49,149 bases of DNA from Halogranum rubrum (GTDB lineage Archaea > Halobacteriota > Halobacteria > Halobacteriales > Haloferacaceae): NCBI RefSeq assembly GCF_900114455.1, contig NZ_FOTC01000012.1:1-49149 (forward strand), read 5' to 3'. The notes below the pieces were generated by a model. It did not search any database. It saw nothing but the letters and a program-made list of their open reading frames with translations, and was not told the origin of the DNA. The translations under genes were made by a program, and so were the position numbers. Positions 26,725 to 34,140 of the stretch are shown piece by piece. Within the stretch, counting starts at the first letter, position 1, and each line of letters opens with the position of its first letter.

Positions 26725-27199
26725 GCAAACCCAGATGCGGCTTGGTAACGAGAATTCGATTCTCTCGCGGGGGAGAGTTCGACGATTATCGCCCGAGGAT
26801 CTTGAGGTGGCTTCTCCCGAGGACCCCACCGAGCAATTAACCGATTCAGAGCGAGCTGGTGAGTTGCGAGAGTCAGCGGTTGAAGCGGCGTCAGCGGGTA
26901 TTGGTGCTGCTGTTGTAACTGCTGATGGTGATGTCTATACAGGTTGTCCAGTCGAAGGAAAGGGGTGGGGAGTGCACGCGATTGAGCTAGCAGTCTCGAA
27001 GGCTGTGTCTGAGGGTACAGGTTCGGTTTCTGAGGTTGCTGTGTTTTCTGAAGATGGAGAATCGGGGTTGTGTGGCCGGTGTCTTCAGGCGATAGCAGAT
27101 AGTCGAGACGATGACGTTACAGTGCAGATTGTGGATGCTGAGGATTGTGTGGAGAGATTCGATTTCGACGAATTGTACCCTGCACTTTGGAGGAAGTAA
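26717..27199 (+). CDS. Cytidine-deaminase-like protein lacking the catalytic Glu position
   Basis: The start at 26717 overlaps the previous gene by 8 nt; upstream in-frame codons belong to a shadow of that gene. The 160-aa protein has the cytidine deaminase fold pattern: IGAAVVTADGDVYTGCPVE, GVHAIELAVSKAVSEG (H87-A-I-E90) and LCGRCLQAI (C119, C122), ending LYPALW. The E. coli type reads VHAEQSAISHA at this place, so His and the two Cys zinc ligands are kept, but the catalytic Glu is Ile and a Glu follows one residue later. It may be inactive, altered in specificity, or a nucleotide sensor. It is the last gene of the operon, 27 bp from the convergent GIY-YIG gene. Confidence 0.82.
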   Translation: MSEQTQMRLGNENSILSRGRVRRLSPEDLEVASPEDPTEQLTDSERAGELRESAVEAASAGIGAAVVTADGDVYTGCPVEGKGWGVHAIELAVSKAVSEGTGSVSEVAVFSEDGESGLCGRCLQAIADSRDDDVTVQIVDAEDCVERFDFDELYPALWRK

Positions 27200-27226
27200 T
27201 TCGCGCTAGACTGCGTTTTCGCGTGA

Positions 27227-27538
27227 CTATCTCGGGTATATGGGTTCGAGTTTGTTGGTGAGTTTCTTTTCGATGGTTATTCGATGCGACTTTTCGCTCC
27301 CGGGCATTTGCATGATTCGCACCTCTGTGAGGAACTGTAGCTCTCTGGCTTCAACGGGAGAGTCGTTATCTCGTTGTACGTGACTGCGTAAATCAGATGA
27401 TTTGCTGTTGTTGTAGTGGCCGTTGATTCGGCTTCTGAGGTTGCTGGATTGACCTACGTATAGGCAGTTTTCGGTCCCTTTGACGAAAATTGCATATACG
27501 CCTTGCATATTTCCAGGTTCGATTGCATCCCAGCGCAT
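27227..27538 (-). CDS. GIY-YIG nuclease-domain protein
   Basis: A 103-aa protein that is a single GIY-YIG domain: GVYAIFVKG (first motif), CLYVGQSSNLRSRINGH (YVG motif with the catalytic Arg), and a Glu in IEKKLTNKLEP. Length fits stand-alone GIY-YIG proteins, which nick DNA or occur fused in homing endonucleases and UvrC. It is convergent with the defence operon, and a MITE lies 48 bp upstream of its start. It may be part of the island or a later arrival. Confidence 0.85.
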   Translation of the reverse strand: MRWDAIEPGNMQGVYAIFVKGTENCLYVGQSSNLRSRINGHYNNSKSSDLRSHVQRDNDSPVEARELQFLTEVRIMQMPGSEKSHRITIEKKLTNKLEPIYPR

Positions 27539-27585
27539 ATCGTCCCTTCTCTGTGGTTGTTGATTTGTGTTTTGCTGGCGGTTGG

Positions 27586-27826
27586 TTAATCCTACTTCCG
27601 CAGTTTAATCTGAACGTGTAGCACGGGTTTCCTGCAAGGCAGTGCAGTCTCTCGGTTTTTTATGGACGAATCGGGAAGACGTCACCGATTTGAACACGCT
27701 TCTCCGTGAGCCAACGTGAGAACTCACAGCCGCTGAAACGGCACAGACGCTGCGAAGAGACTTCCTCGGTAACACGCGAAAACGAGCTCGAAACGCCGCT
27801 CTACTAAATCGCGGAAGTAGGATTAA
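27586..27826. mobile_element. MITE with perfect 16-bp terminal inverted repeats
   Basis: The element begins TTAATCCTACTTCCGC (27586-27601) and ends with its exact reverse complement GCGGAAGTAGGATTAA (27811-27826), 241 bp in all. It holds no transposase. The outermost TTAA may be a target duplication rather than part of the element, since it is its own reverse complement. It is probably mobilised in trans by an insertion sequence with the same ends, which is not in this window. Confidence 0.75.
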
Positions 27827-28029
27827 TCAGTGAGCGCCTTGATGACTTTCAGACGCCGGAGTCTGGCTAGACATTGTTGTATTCATACAATCGGTACCTC
27901 GAAGCATTTTCAGTTGGTACCGGGTTTCGTTCGTCCCGCCAGTACCCGAGTGCCCAGCTCGGACTGTCCAGGTACTCAATAAGCGAGTGAAATTTTGAGA
28001 GGAGTATTAGCTATATCAGTTTATATGAC
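27827..28029. other. Spacer between MITE and next gene
   Basis: AT-mixed sequence with two copies of GGTACC (27892-27897 and 27915-27920) and no open frame of interest. Nothing else was identified. Confidence 0.3.
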
Positions 28030-28218
28030 CTAGCAGTTGTGCATCTCGATCCGCTCCGGCAACCCTACTGTCCCACACACCGGACACTCGACGAGCGGCG
28101 TCGGCGGCAACGCCTCGGTAGACTCCAAGGCCGCGTGCAGATGCGCTTGCACCTCGGCATCCTCAGTCCGCGACAACGCCTGCGAGAGGTGCATCTGTAA
28201 CTCCTCGCGGGCGCTCAT
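28030..28218 (-). CDS. Small zinc-finger protein
   Basis: The frame extends further, but the ATG at 28218 (MSAREELQMHLSQAL) overlaps the stop of the gene upstream by 4 nt and gives a 62-aa product. The N-terminal half is a helix (EELQMHLSQALSRTEDAEVQAHLHAALE). The end has CPVCGTVGLPERIEMHNC, a C-x2-C...H-x-C zinc knuckle. I recall this pair of small genes as recurrent in haloarchaeal plasmids, with no assigned function. Translational coupling suggests it works with the 101-aa neighbour. Confidence 0.75.
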   Translation of the reverse strand: MSAREELQMHLSQALSRTEDAEVQAHLHAALESTEALPPTPLVECPVCGTVGLPERIEMHNC

Positions 28219-28520
28219 GCGTGGGCCTCCTTGCGCTCCAAATCGTGCTGCAGGCCGAGCTGCGCGAACTGGCCGGTCGAAGCCCACCCACGCTCGTCGG
28301 CGACGAACGCCTGCCACTCTGCGAGCGGACGGCCATCGAGTGGCTGGTAGTGATCTAACGTGCGTCCGTCGAAGACGACGACGGCGTCGGCGGGACGGTA
28401 ATAGTGATGCGTCGACCCCGTAGCGTCGACACCGAGGGTGAACGAGCGCGCGAGGGCGTCGGTGAGGTGGCTGGCTAGCGATGCGGTACGCTCTTGTGGC
28501 GCGGTGTGCGTAGTTGACAT
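28215..28520 (-). CDS. Hypothetical haloarchaeal plasmid protein
   Basis: Start set at 28520 (MSTTHTAPQERTASLAS); the longer frame to 28625 runs through the promoter region. The 101-aa protein reads LTDALARSFTLGVDATGSTHHYY, DAVVVFDGRTLDHYQPLDGRPLAEWQAFVADERGW, then a charged end. No family is known to me. It overlaps the zinc-finger gene by 4 nt. An inverted repeat between this gene and the divergent winged-helix gene may control both. Confidence 0.72.
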   Translation of the reverse strand: MSTTHTAPQERTASLASHLTDALARSFTLGVDATGSTHHYYRPADAVVVFDGRTLDHYQPLDGRPLAEWQAFVADERGWASTGQFAQLGLQHDLERKEAHA

Positions 28521-28634
28521 TGGCTTTCTTGCCTCAATCGAGAAGCCACCGGTCACGTGTTGGCGCACGTGGCCTTTCTGCGAACGGCGAAACCAGGACT
28601 TCTCACTGATAGCTATGGTCTGCATCTACTTAAT

Positions 28635-28666
28635 AATGTGCATTCAGCACAGTTGTTCTGCACATT
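28635..28666. promoter_or_regulatory. Inverted repeat operator candidate in a divergent promoter
   Basis: AATGTGCA (28635-28642) and TGCACATT (28659-28666) form a perfect 8-bp inverted repeat with a 16-nt spacer. It lies between divergent genes starting at 28520 and 28710, with a TATA-like TTTTATAG just before the rightward gene. The winged-helix protein encoded at 28710 is the obvious candidate to bind it. Confidence 0.5.
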
Positions 28667-28709
28667 TAGTAAGCCATGTTTTATAGCATAGTCACAGCAA
28701 AGAGCAGCT

Positions 28710-28946
28710 ATGAGCACTCCTAATCTCACCGGAACTGACGAAGCTATTCTTGACGTGCTCAAACGCGGTCGAGAATCGGATGGGCCGTGGGGTATCGCAA
28801 CGAAAGGATATCTCGTCGATGAAACAGGGTACTCACGCAACAGCGTGTACAATCGTCTCGAGGTACTCGAAGCCCGTGGTCATGTGAAACTCATCCACGA
28901 ATCCACGCGGCTCTTCGAGTTCGTGAGCGACCCACGCGACAAGTAG
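28710..28946 (+). CDS. Winged-helix transcriptional regulator
   Basis: A 78-aa protein made almost wholly of one winged helix: LTGTDEAILDVLKRGRE, WGIATKGYLVDETGYSRNSVYNRLEVLEARGHVKLIHESTRLFEFV. The SRNSVYNRL helix is the recognition helix and the HESTRLFEF strand pair the wing. It matches small haloarchaeal MarR/phage-repressor-like proteins. An inverted repeat 44-75 nt upstream suggests autoregulation. Confidence 0.85.
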   Translation: MSTPNLTGTDEAILDVLKRGRESDGPWGIATKGYLVDETGYSRNSVYNRLEVLEARGHVKLIHESTRLFEFVSDPRDK

Positions 28947-28966
28947 GAAGAAGCGAGTTCTCGTGG

Positions 28967-29194
28967 TTATAGCTCAGACGCGTCGACGTCTCCAGAGAGA
29001 TAGCCGAGTCCATCGTCAGTGATTTCGTACTTTCCGCGCTCGATACGCCTTACGAGGCCCTTCTCAACGAATTCCGATAATCGCCGATTCACGTGAGACC
29101 TACCGAAACCAGCATTGAACGCGACTACAGTAGGTGTTAGTACGAGACCCGAATCGCCGAGTATCTCGAGAATCTGATCATCGGTCGGTTTCAT
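28967..29194 (-). CDS. Winged-helix protein
   Basis: Start chosen at MKPTDDQILEIL (29194), the usual first residues of this haloarchaeal group; the frame reaches 29215. The 75-aa protein has ILEILGDSGLVLTPTVVAFNAGFGRSHVNRRLSEFVEKGLVRRIERGKYEITDDGLGYL, a complete winged helix with wing. It converges with the gene at 28710-28946, the stops being 20 bp apart. Likely a repressor, with unknown target. Confidence 0.82.
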   Translation of the reverse strand: MKPTDDQILEILGDSGLVLTPTVVAFNAGFGRSHVNRRLSEFVEKGLVRRIERGKYEITDDGLGYLSGDVDASEL

Positions 29195-29215
29195 CCACTC
29201 CCCCCGTTTGCGCAT

Positions 29216-29490
29216 ACAGAAGCAAGTCCAAGGTGAGTGTTAATCAAACCGATGTGTGAGATAGTGAGTCCGATCCTAAACCTAATGAGCACCAGATAGT
29301 GCTCAGATTAAAGTGAGTTGAATGAGTGGGATAACGTAACGACTCACCGGGTCACTTGGTCCTGACAGAAAGGACCCGTGTAAGAGCACGGATCCGGTGC
29401 GGTCGAACTACCCAACCGCATGACTTCGAATACGCCCCCTACTCAAAAAGGTCTCGTCGCACAACTGATCTGCAGCACGGAGGGCCACAA
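29216..29490. promoter_or_regulatory. Upstream region with hairpins before the coiled-coil gene
   Basis: Two short inverted repeats are visible: ATGAGCAC-N4-GTGCTCA around 29285-29304, and GGGTC...GACCC-type symmetry around TCACTTGGTCC/GGACC at 29350-29376. They may be regulatory or structural RNA features of a long leader. No gene is supported here. Confidence 0.35.
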
Positions 29491-30222
29491 ATGAGCGCAC
29501 CCGCGAGTCCGGCCCTCGCCGACGAACTCGAGACGCTCAAAGACCGCCTCGACGCTCTCGAAACACGAAACGACCAACTCGAAGCCCGCGTCGACGAGCT
29601 CGAAACCGAGAACACCGAACTCACAAATCGCGTTGACACCCTCGAAGCCGAAACCGACCAACTCAAAGACCGCGTCGACGACCAGGCCGAGACGATCGAG
29701 TCCCAGCACGCTGAGCTCGCCGAGTACAAAGCCCGCGTGCGCAAAGTCGAAGCCACGACCGAATCAGCCAGAGAGCACCGCAAGCGACTCCAACAGCAGT
29801 TCCACGAACTAACTACGGACGACGTCGCCACGACGGACGATGTGACGTCACTCTCCCCACTCCAGCAGGTCGTCGCCTTCTCGAAAGACGCCGTCCAGAA
29901 ACTCACGCCGAACGAGCAACGCGCTCGCTACGTCGCCAAAGGCATCAGCGACTATGCGAAGAAAGTCCCGGCAGGGTACACGATTGATTCGAGTACCATC
30001 AGCACCGTCCTCCGCTCGAAGGACGGCGAGAGCCCCCACACAGAGACCGTCTCGCGAGTGATGGAGTTCCTCAATCGCTTCGGGAAAGACGAGACGAAGA
30101 TCGTCAAACGCCGCGGCACGAAACGCGTCGTCTTCACCGAGCAAGCGGTCGCGGATCTCGAGTCAGCGACGAGTGAGGAGTCGCGCAGTATCACAGACGT
30201 TGTGATGTGGTGGCGACAGTGA
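29491..30222 (+). CDS. Coiled-coil DNA-associated plasmid protein
   Basis: Start set at MSAPASPALADELETL (29491), where the coiled coil begins; the frame upstream is a shadow. Residues 8-105 are a regular heptad coiled coil (DELETLKDRLDALETRN, VDELETENTELTNRVDTLE). The C-terminal 120 residues are globular: LSPLQQVVAFSKDAVQ, RARYVAKGISDYAKKVPAGYTIDSS, TETVSRVMEFLNRFGK, and RRGTKRVVF, which could be a winged helix. Similar proteins are common on haloarchaeal plasmids, where a partition or segregation role has been guessed but not shown to my knowledge. The bipartite DNA module at 30332-30403 lies just downstream. Confidence 0.78.
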   Translation: MSAPASPALADELETLKDRLDALETRNDQLEARVDELETENTELTNRVDTLEAETDQLKDRVDDQAETIESQHAELAEYKARVRKVEATTESAREHRKRLQQQFHELTTDDVATTDDVTSLSPLQQVVAFSKDAVQKLTPNEQRARYVAKGISDYAKKVPAGYTIDSSTISTVLRSKDGESPHTETVSRVMEFLNRFGKDETKIVKRRGTKRVVFTEQAVADLESATSEESRSITDVVMWWRQ

Positions 30223-30331
30223 GGGCGTGATAGACGCCGATTCAACACTCACTATACGATAGGCACCTAACACAAACCGCGGGGACACACGGTACTACTA
30301 GCCGCAGCACTCGGGAAACCCTCGGTTGGTG

Positions 30332-30403
30332 TAGGAGTAGTAGTGGTGGATAAAACGAGTTTGAGCCGTTCGGTCGGTCGGAGCCTATCACAACGGGTGT
30401 GAT
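30332..30403. repeat. Bipartite 72-bp module, copy 1
   Basis: TAGGAGTAGTAG (30332-30343) and TATCACAACGGGTGTGAT (30386-30403) recur at 39099-39170 with the same 42-nt gap, although the gap sequences differ. The second box has the dyad ATCACA-N5-TGTGAT. Read on the minus strand it is dyad, then a TATA-like TTTTATCC, then CTACTACTCC, the order of an operator, promoter and transcript start. It lies in the 320-bp gap between 30222 and 30543. Confidence 0.6.
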
Positions 30404-30542
30404 GAGACGACCGTCATGAGTCGCTCGGAACACGGGGAGAGCTAAGCACTGGAACGGTACCGCACGACATTGACGTCGGTCCCCAACAATGACGTCAGCC
30501 GAGAATGCTGACAAGAGCTGCGCGCTGAATAGAGAGGAGGTG

Positions 30543-32117
30543 TCAACAAACCCGTCTCTTCGTAATACAGGCGTCGTCCATCACTAGCGTACTGCCTGTG
30601 TATCGGGGAGTATCCTCTCGAGCATTTGTGGCGACGTAGTCAAACTCACCGTTTTGATTTGTATCGCGATATGCAACTGCCCACAGGCGCTGAGAATCCG
30701 TGAGTGGCTCGTCCAGAGTGATGTGAACCAGTTCATGGCTACCAGCAGTGAGGAATGACGAGACGCCACGGATACTCGGGAACACGCCATCGTCGTCCGT
30801 GAACAGTCGCTCGTCGTGGAGTACCACAAACCCGCTCTCTGGAAGACTTACTTCGTCGACGACGATTTCCATCCCATCGGAGTCTTGGTCGGAAAACGTC
30901 ACCTGTTCGGGCTTGGAGGACATGTTTTGGTTTCGCAGCACTGTGAGTCTGTAACCTTCTTTCTCCAAGAAGGGTTTCACTCCATTATCGTCACCTTGTG
31001 CGATGCGAATCGAATGCGTGCCAGCCGTCTCTGCTGTCACTGGTTCGTCCAGTACCCGTGTGGACGTGCTGAGAACGTTACCCAGAGGGTCGTACAGTGT
31101 TACCTCTCTATCGAAGAGATCGACGAACTGTATGACCTCGTAGTCGATTACGATCTCGTCGCCTGCTTCGGCAGTGAATTGGTACCAGTCACGGTCGTAT
31201 CCAGCCAGCGTCGCTTCGACTGGCTCGCCGGGTGTAATCGGGGTTGCGGTCTCCCTGCTCTCGTTCGGCTCGTCTTGGCCGAGATCGACAGTCTTGACGA
31301 CGAGTTTGTACGTGGTAAAGCCATCAACCGCACCGTCCAGCCCCTGGACCTGAATGAAGTACGATCCGTCTTCCTCGGCAACGTCTGCGCCGAATGCCGT
31401 ATTGAGAGAACTAAAGTTGAAGTTGGACACGGTCTTATATGCGCTAAAGGGGCGATCACGCGGCACCTCACCAATCTCATCACCGCTCGGATCGAACAAC
31501 GAGATCTCGAGATCACGGTTGATGGCCAAATTCTCAGCGGTCAACTCAAATTCAATCCCCTCTCCAGCGTTGACTTCGAAGCGGAACCAATCCTCTTCGT
31601 TGTCGATGATGACGCCATCGACAGGGTCGTCGATACCAATTTCAGTAGCGCTTTCGCGATCATCGTTTATCTCGTTAGGGTCTGGGTCTTTGTCAGCGAC
31701 ATCAAACAGGAGCGAGTAGGGTATCTGACCCCCTAGAGACGCGATTCGCACAGCGTACGTACCTGTCTCAGGTACGGTGGTGCCAATGGCGACTCGAGGC
31801 AATTCTGTCTGTGTCACCTTCGTCGAATCCAGAACAGTACCGTCTGGCGTGTATAGGATAATTTCGACTCCTCGTTTGAACCAGTAGTCAAACCCGAGAA
31901 GGGCGAAACACACTGTCTCTTCGGCCTGGAGGTCGATCGTGAACCAGTCTTCCTCACCGTCGGTCAGGGTTCGTTCGACCGTCGTCCCTCTGGACACGGG
32001 TTCCGCATCCTCCGGCACGTGAGCCGACACTTCCCCCCAGTTGAGAGGCGTGTCGAACCACTTGGCCGCGCCAGTTCCGAGTCCGAATAAACCTCCGATG
32101 ACACTTCGTCGTCTCAT
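30543..32117 (-). CDS. Tat-exported protein with PPC-type repeats and DUF7282-like end
   Basis: A 524-aa protein beginning MRRRSVIGGLFGLGTGAA, a twin-arginine signal. Three pre-peptidase C-terminal (PPC-like) beta domains follow, each with an EEDWF/DRDWY motif: about residues 40-140 (GEEDWFTIDL), 145-275 (NEEDWFRFEV) and 280-390 (YDRDWYQFTAEAGD). The last 125 residues (VTFSDQDSDGMEIVVDEV, FLTAGSHELVHITLDEP, YRDTNQNGEFDYV) match the DUF7282 beta domain of haloarchaeal secreted proteins. No catalytic domain is present, so it is probably a cell-surface binding protein. It faces away from its neighbours and appears to be a single-gene unit. Confidence 0.82.
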   Translation of the reverse strand: MRRRSVIGGLFGLGTGAAKWFDTPLNWGEVSAHVPEDAEPVSRGTTVERTLTDGEEDWFTIDLQAEETVCFALLGFDYWFKRGVEIILYTPDGTVLDSTKVTQTELPRVAIGTTVPETGTYAVRIASLGGQIPYSLLFDVADKDPDPNEINDDRESATEIGIDDPVDGVIIDNEEDWFRFEVNAGEGIEFELTAENLAINRDLEISLFDPSGDEIGEVPRDRPFSAYKTVSNFNFSSLNTAFGADVAEEDGSYFIQVQGLDGAVDGFTTYKLVVKTVDLGQDEPNESRETATPITPGEPVEATLAGYDRDWYQFTAEAGDEIVIDYEVIQFVDLFDREVTLYDPLGNVLSTSTRVLDEPVTAETAGTHSIRIAQGDDNGVKPFLEKEGYRLTVLRNQNMSSKPEQVTFSDQDSDGMEIVVDEVSLPESGFVVLHDERLFTDDDGVFPSIRGVSSFLTAGSHELVHITLDEPLTDSQRLWAVAYRDTNQNGEFDYVATNAREDTPRYTGSTLVMDDACITKRRVC

Positions 32118-32539
32118 GTGAACATGACCCGGTAGTAGACCATCCGACCTCGAAATATGAATTCTGTTGCTGTAGGAGTATATGTAGAGAAAAGAAGACT
32201 GTGAGTACTACAGGACTGTCTTTGAGATGATTGTACTCTGTTGGATAGCGGTGTCCTCATAGAAGGTCGCAATTTGATTTAGTGTCTCAACTGCTGACGG
32301 TGGGGGTTTCAGAATCACCGTGGCTTTACGTCGACCTAGTGCACGTTGTTCAACACGGCGGGACAATCGGGGAATCGACCGGATGTGTTGTCCCTTCGAC
32401 AACCAGCACCTCAACAACTATGAGCGCCTTTTGCACACGTACGAAGAACAAATAATCAGACCGTGTGAGTGCGATACGAGATACCCCGCGCTACACTCAA
32501 CCCCAACAATCACGGCAGCAGCGACGCACTGTACTCTTA
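32118..32539. other. Gap between secreted protein and small winged-helix gene
   Basis: About 420 bases with short shadow frames only. The left part is the AT-rich promoter side of the leftward gene. Nothing else could be supported. Confidence 0.3.
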
Positions 32540-32758
32540 ATGCGGCATTCGTCGACCCAGTTGACCCCAACACAACAGACAGCCTTCGAGCAAATCGAAC
32601 ACGCAGTTACAACAGACGAGCCATTCACACACGACACAGCGATCGACGGGATCAGTGCCGGCGACGTCGAGCACTCCGAAGCCGAAGCGCTCCTTGAACA
32701 GCTGCTGTTGAAAGGCTATCTCTACGAGACCGACACGGGTCTGCGGATTACGAAGTGA
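32540..32758 (+). CDS. Small winged-helix-like protein, paralogue of 14826-15047
   Basis: The start MRHSSTQLTPTQQ (32540) corresponds to the start of the paralogue; the open frame begins 25 codons earlier, but that part is not shared. The 72-aa protein ends LLEQLLLKGYLYETDTGLRITK-type, nearly the same as the other copy, with HSEAEALL in place of RPEAQDLL. Two diverged copies on one element imply an older duplication or independent acquisition. Both lack a Shine-Dalgarno sequence and both begin within TAATGCGG. Function unknown; DNA binding is inferred. Confidence 0.72.
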   Translation: MRHSSTQLTPTQQTAFEQIEHAVTTDEPFTHDTAIDGISAGDVEHSEAEALLEQLLLKGYLYETDTGLRITK

Positions 32759-32787
32759 TAGCTGCGACGTATTCTACACTCTGTCTG

Positions 32788-32851
32788 TTGCACGCTTTTT
32801 CTGACAAGATCTGAGTAGGTTTCTCTGGTCGTGCTGAACTCACAGCGCGAG
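32788..32851. repeat. Diverged direct repeat, left of the histidine kinase
   Basis: This 64-bp segment starts TTGCACGCTTTTTCTGACA and pairs with 34392-34455 (TTGCACGCAATTTCTGACA). They share roughly 70% of positions, in the same orientation, including AGGTTTCT and GTGCTGAAC. The two copies bracket the kinase gene. They could be remnants of a mobile element. Confidence 0.5.
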
Positions 32852-33021
32852 TCGGTCAAGTTAGCCTGACATGCCGTCGGGAGAATCTCTCAGCACAGGC
32901 GACACAAAGCTCGCTCTGCGTAGACGAGCAACCCACAATCACAGATACGATCGTCCACGAGGGACACGTCCTCGGTTGGATAGCATCCCACCAGCCACGA
33001 AGAGAGATTGTAACGGTTCGG

Positions 33022-34140
33022 TCACGCTCGCTTGAGCTCGACGGTGAACACAGCTCCCTTCGGTTCGTTATCTGTTATCCAAACATCGCCCCCGTACGCC
33101 GTGACGAGGGTCTCCACCAGATACAGACCCAGTCCCGTCCCCCCGCTTTCCAGACCCTTCGTGTCCTTCTCAAAGATCTCGACCCGCTGTTGTTCCGGAA
33201 TGCCGGGACCGTTGTCGGCGATTCGGACACGGATCGTCCCCTCCGTGTGCTCGGTCTCGATGGAAATCCGAACCATCTCTGCATCGTTGTGCTGAACGGC
33301 ATTGTTCAGGATGTTCCCGAACACCGACGACAGCATCGCGTTGGCCTGTACCTGAACGTCCGGAATCTCCTCTACACGAACTTCGACCCGGTCGAACGAC
33401 GTCCGGACTCGCTCGATCTCATCGGTGAGCACGTGTTTCAACGAGACAGGGTGGAGGTCGAAGTCGTCGTCACCTTCGAGGAGCTCCATGACGTCTCGCA
33501 CCTCTTCTGTGAGTTCGGTCGTGTGCTGACTGGCACGGTAAATCCGGTCCAGTTTGTCCGCGGACTCCGCCGGGAGTTCGTCTCGAAGCAATTCGGCCCA
33601 TCCGGTGATGACGGCCATATCGTTACGGATGTCGTGCCGGACGATTCTGTTGAGTAGGCTGAACTGCTCGTTTTTGCGCCGAAGATCCTCCTCGACCTGT
33701 TTACGTCGAGTGATATCGATGACCACGCCCGTCACTTTCAGGGGACCTCCATCGGCGTTGCGTTTGGTGACGCCTCCGACGTCGTGGAACCACCGATAGT
33801 CCCCATCGGCGTCGCGAATCCGATACTCCACGTCGTACTTCTCGGCGTCACCTTGGAGATGACGTCGCATCGCCTCCATCGCGCGTTCATGGTCCTCGGG
33901 GTGAACGAGAGCCGTGAAATCCTCGTAGTGGTCGAATTCGGCCGGTGAGAACCCGAGCATGTCGACCTTGTTCTCGTGGAACGTGACCGCTCCACTCTCG
34001 ACATCCATCTCCCACCACGCAAGATCGCCTGCGAACATCGCACCGTCCAGTCGTCGTCGATACTGTTCCAGTTCTACTACGTACTGCTCCGTATCATCCA
34101 GACCATCGTCGGTATCGTCAAACTCTGTTCGCTCAGTCAC
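33022..34140 (-). CDS. PAS-domain sensor histidine kinase
   Basis: The ATG of the open frame (34299) gives an unlikely basic N-terminus, so the GTG at 34138-34140 (VTERTEFDDTDDG) was chosen, giving about 372 aa. A PAS domain spans roughly residues 30-150 (WWEMDVESGAVTFHENKVDMLGF, YRWFHDVGG, VVIDITRRK). The HisKA helix has VRHDIRNDM with H169 as phospho-acceptor. The ATPase domain shows GNILNNAVQHN, ADNGPGIP and GGTGLGLYLV. No membrane helix is present, so it senses cytoplasmic signals. No response regulator is adjacent; haloarchaeal kinases often lack one nearby. Confidence 0.85.
   Translation of the reverse strand: MTERTEFDDTDDGLDDTEQYVVELEQYRRRLDGAMFAGDLAWWEMDVESGAVTFHENKVDMLGFSPAEFDHYEDFTALVHPEDHERAMEAMRRHLQGDAEKYDVEYRIRDADGDYRWFHDVGGVTKRNADGGPLKVTGVVIDITRRKQVEEDLRRKNEQFSLLNRIVRHDIRNDMAVITGWAELLRDELPAESADKLDRIYRASQHTTELTEEVRDVMELLEGDDDFDLHPVSLKHVLTDEIERVRTSFDRVEVRVEEIPDVQVQANAMLSSVFGNILNNAVQHNDAEMVRISIETEHTEGTIRVRIADNGPGIPEQQRVEIFEKDTKGLESGGTGLGLYLVETLVTAYGGDVWITDNEPKGAVFTVELKRA

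Noticed and set aside
27601-27810. Possible coding sequence inside the MITE
   Set aside because: Only short frames without a transposase motif; the perfect inverted ends and size fit a non-autonomous element.
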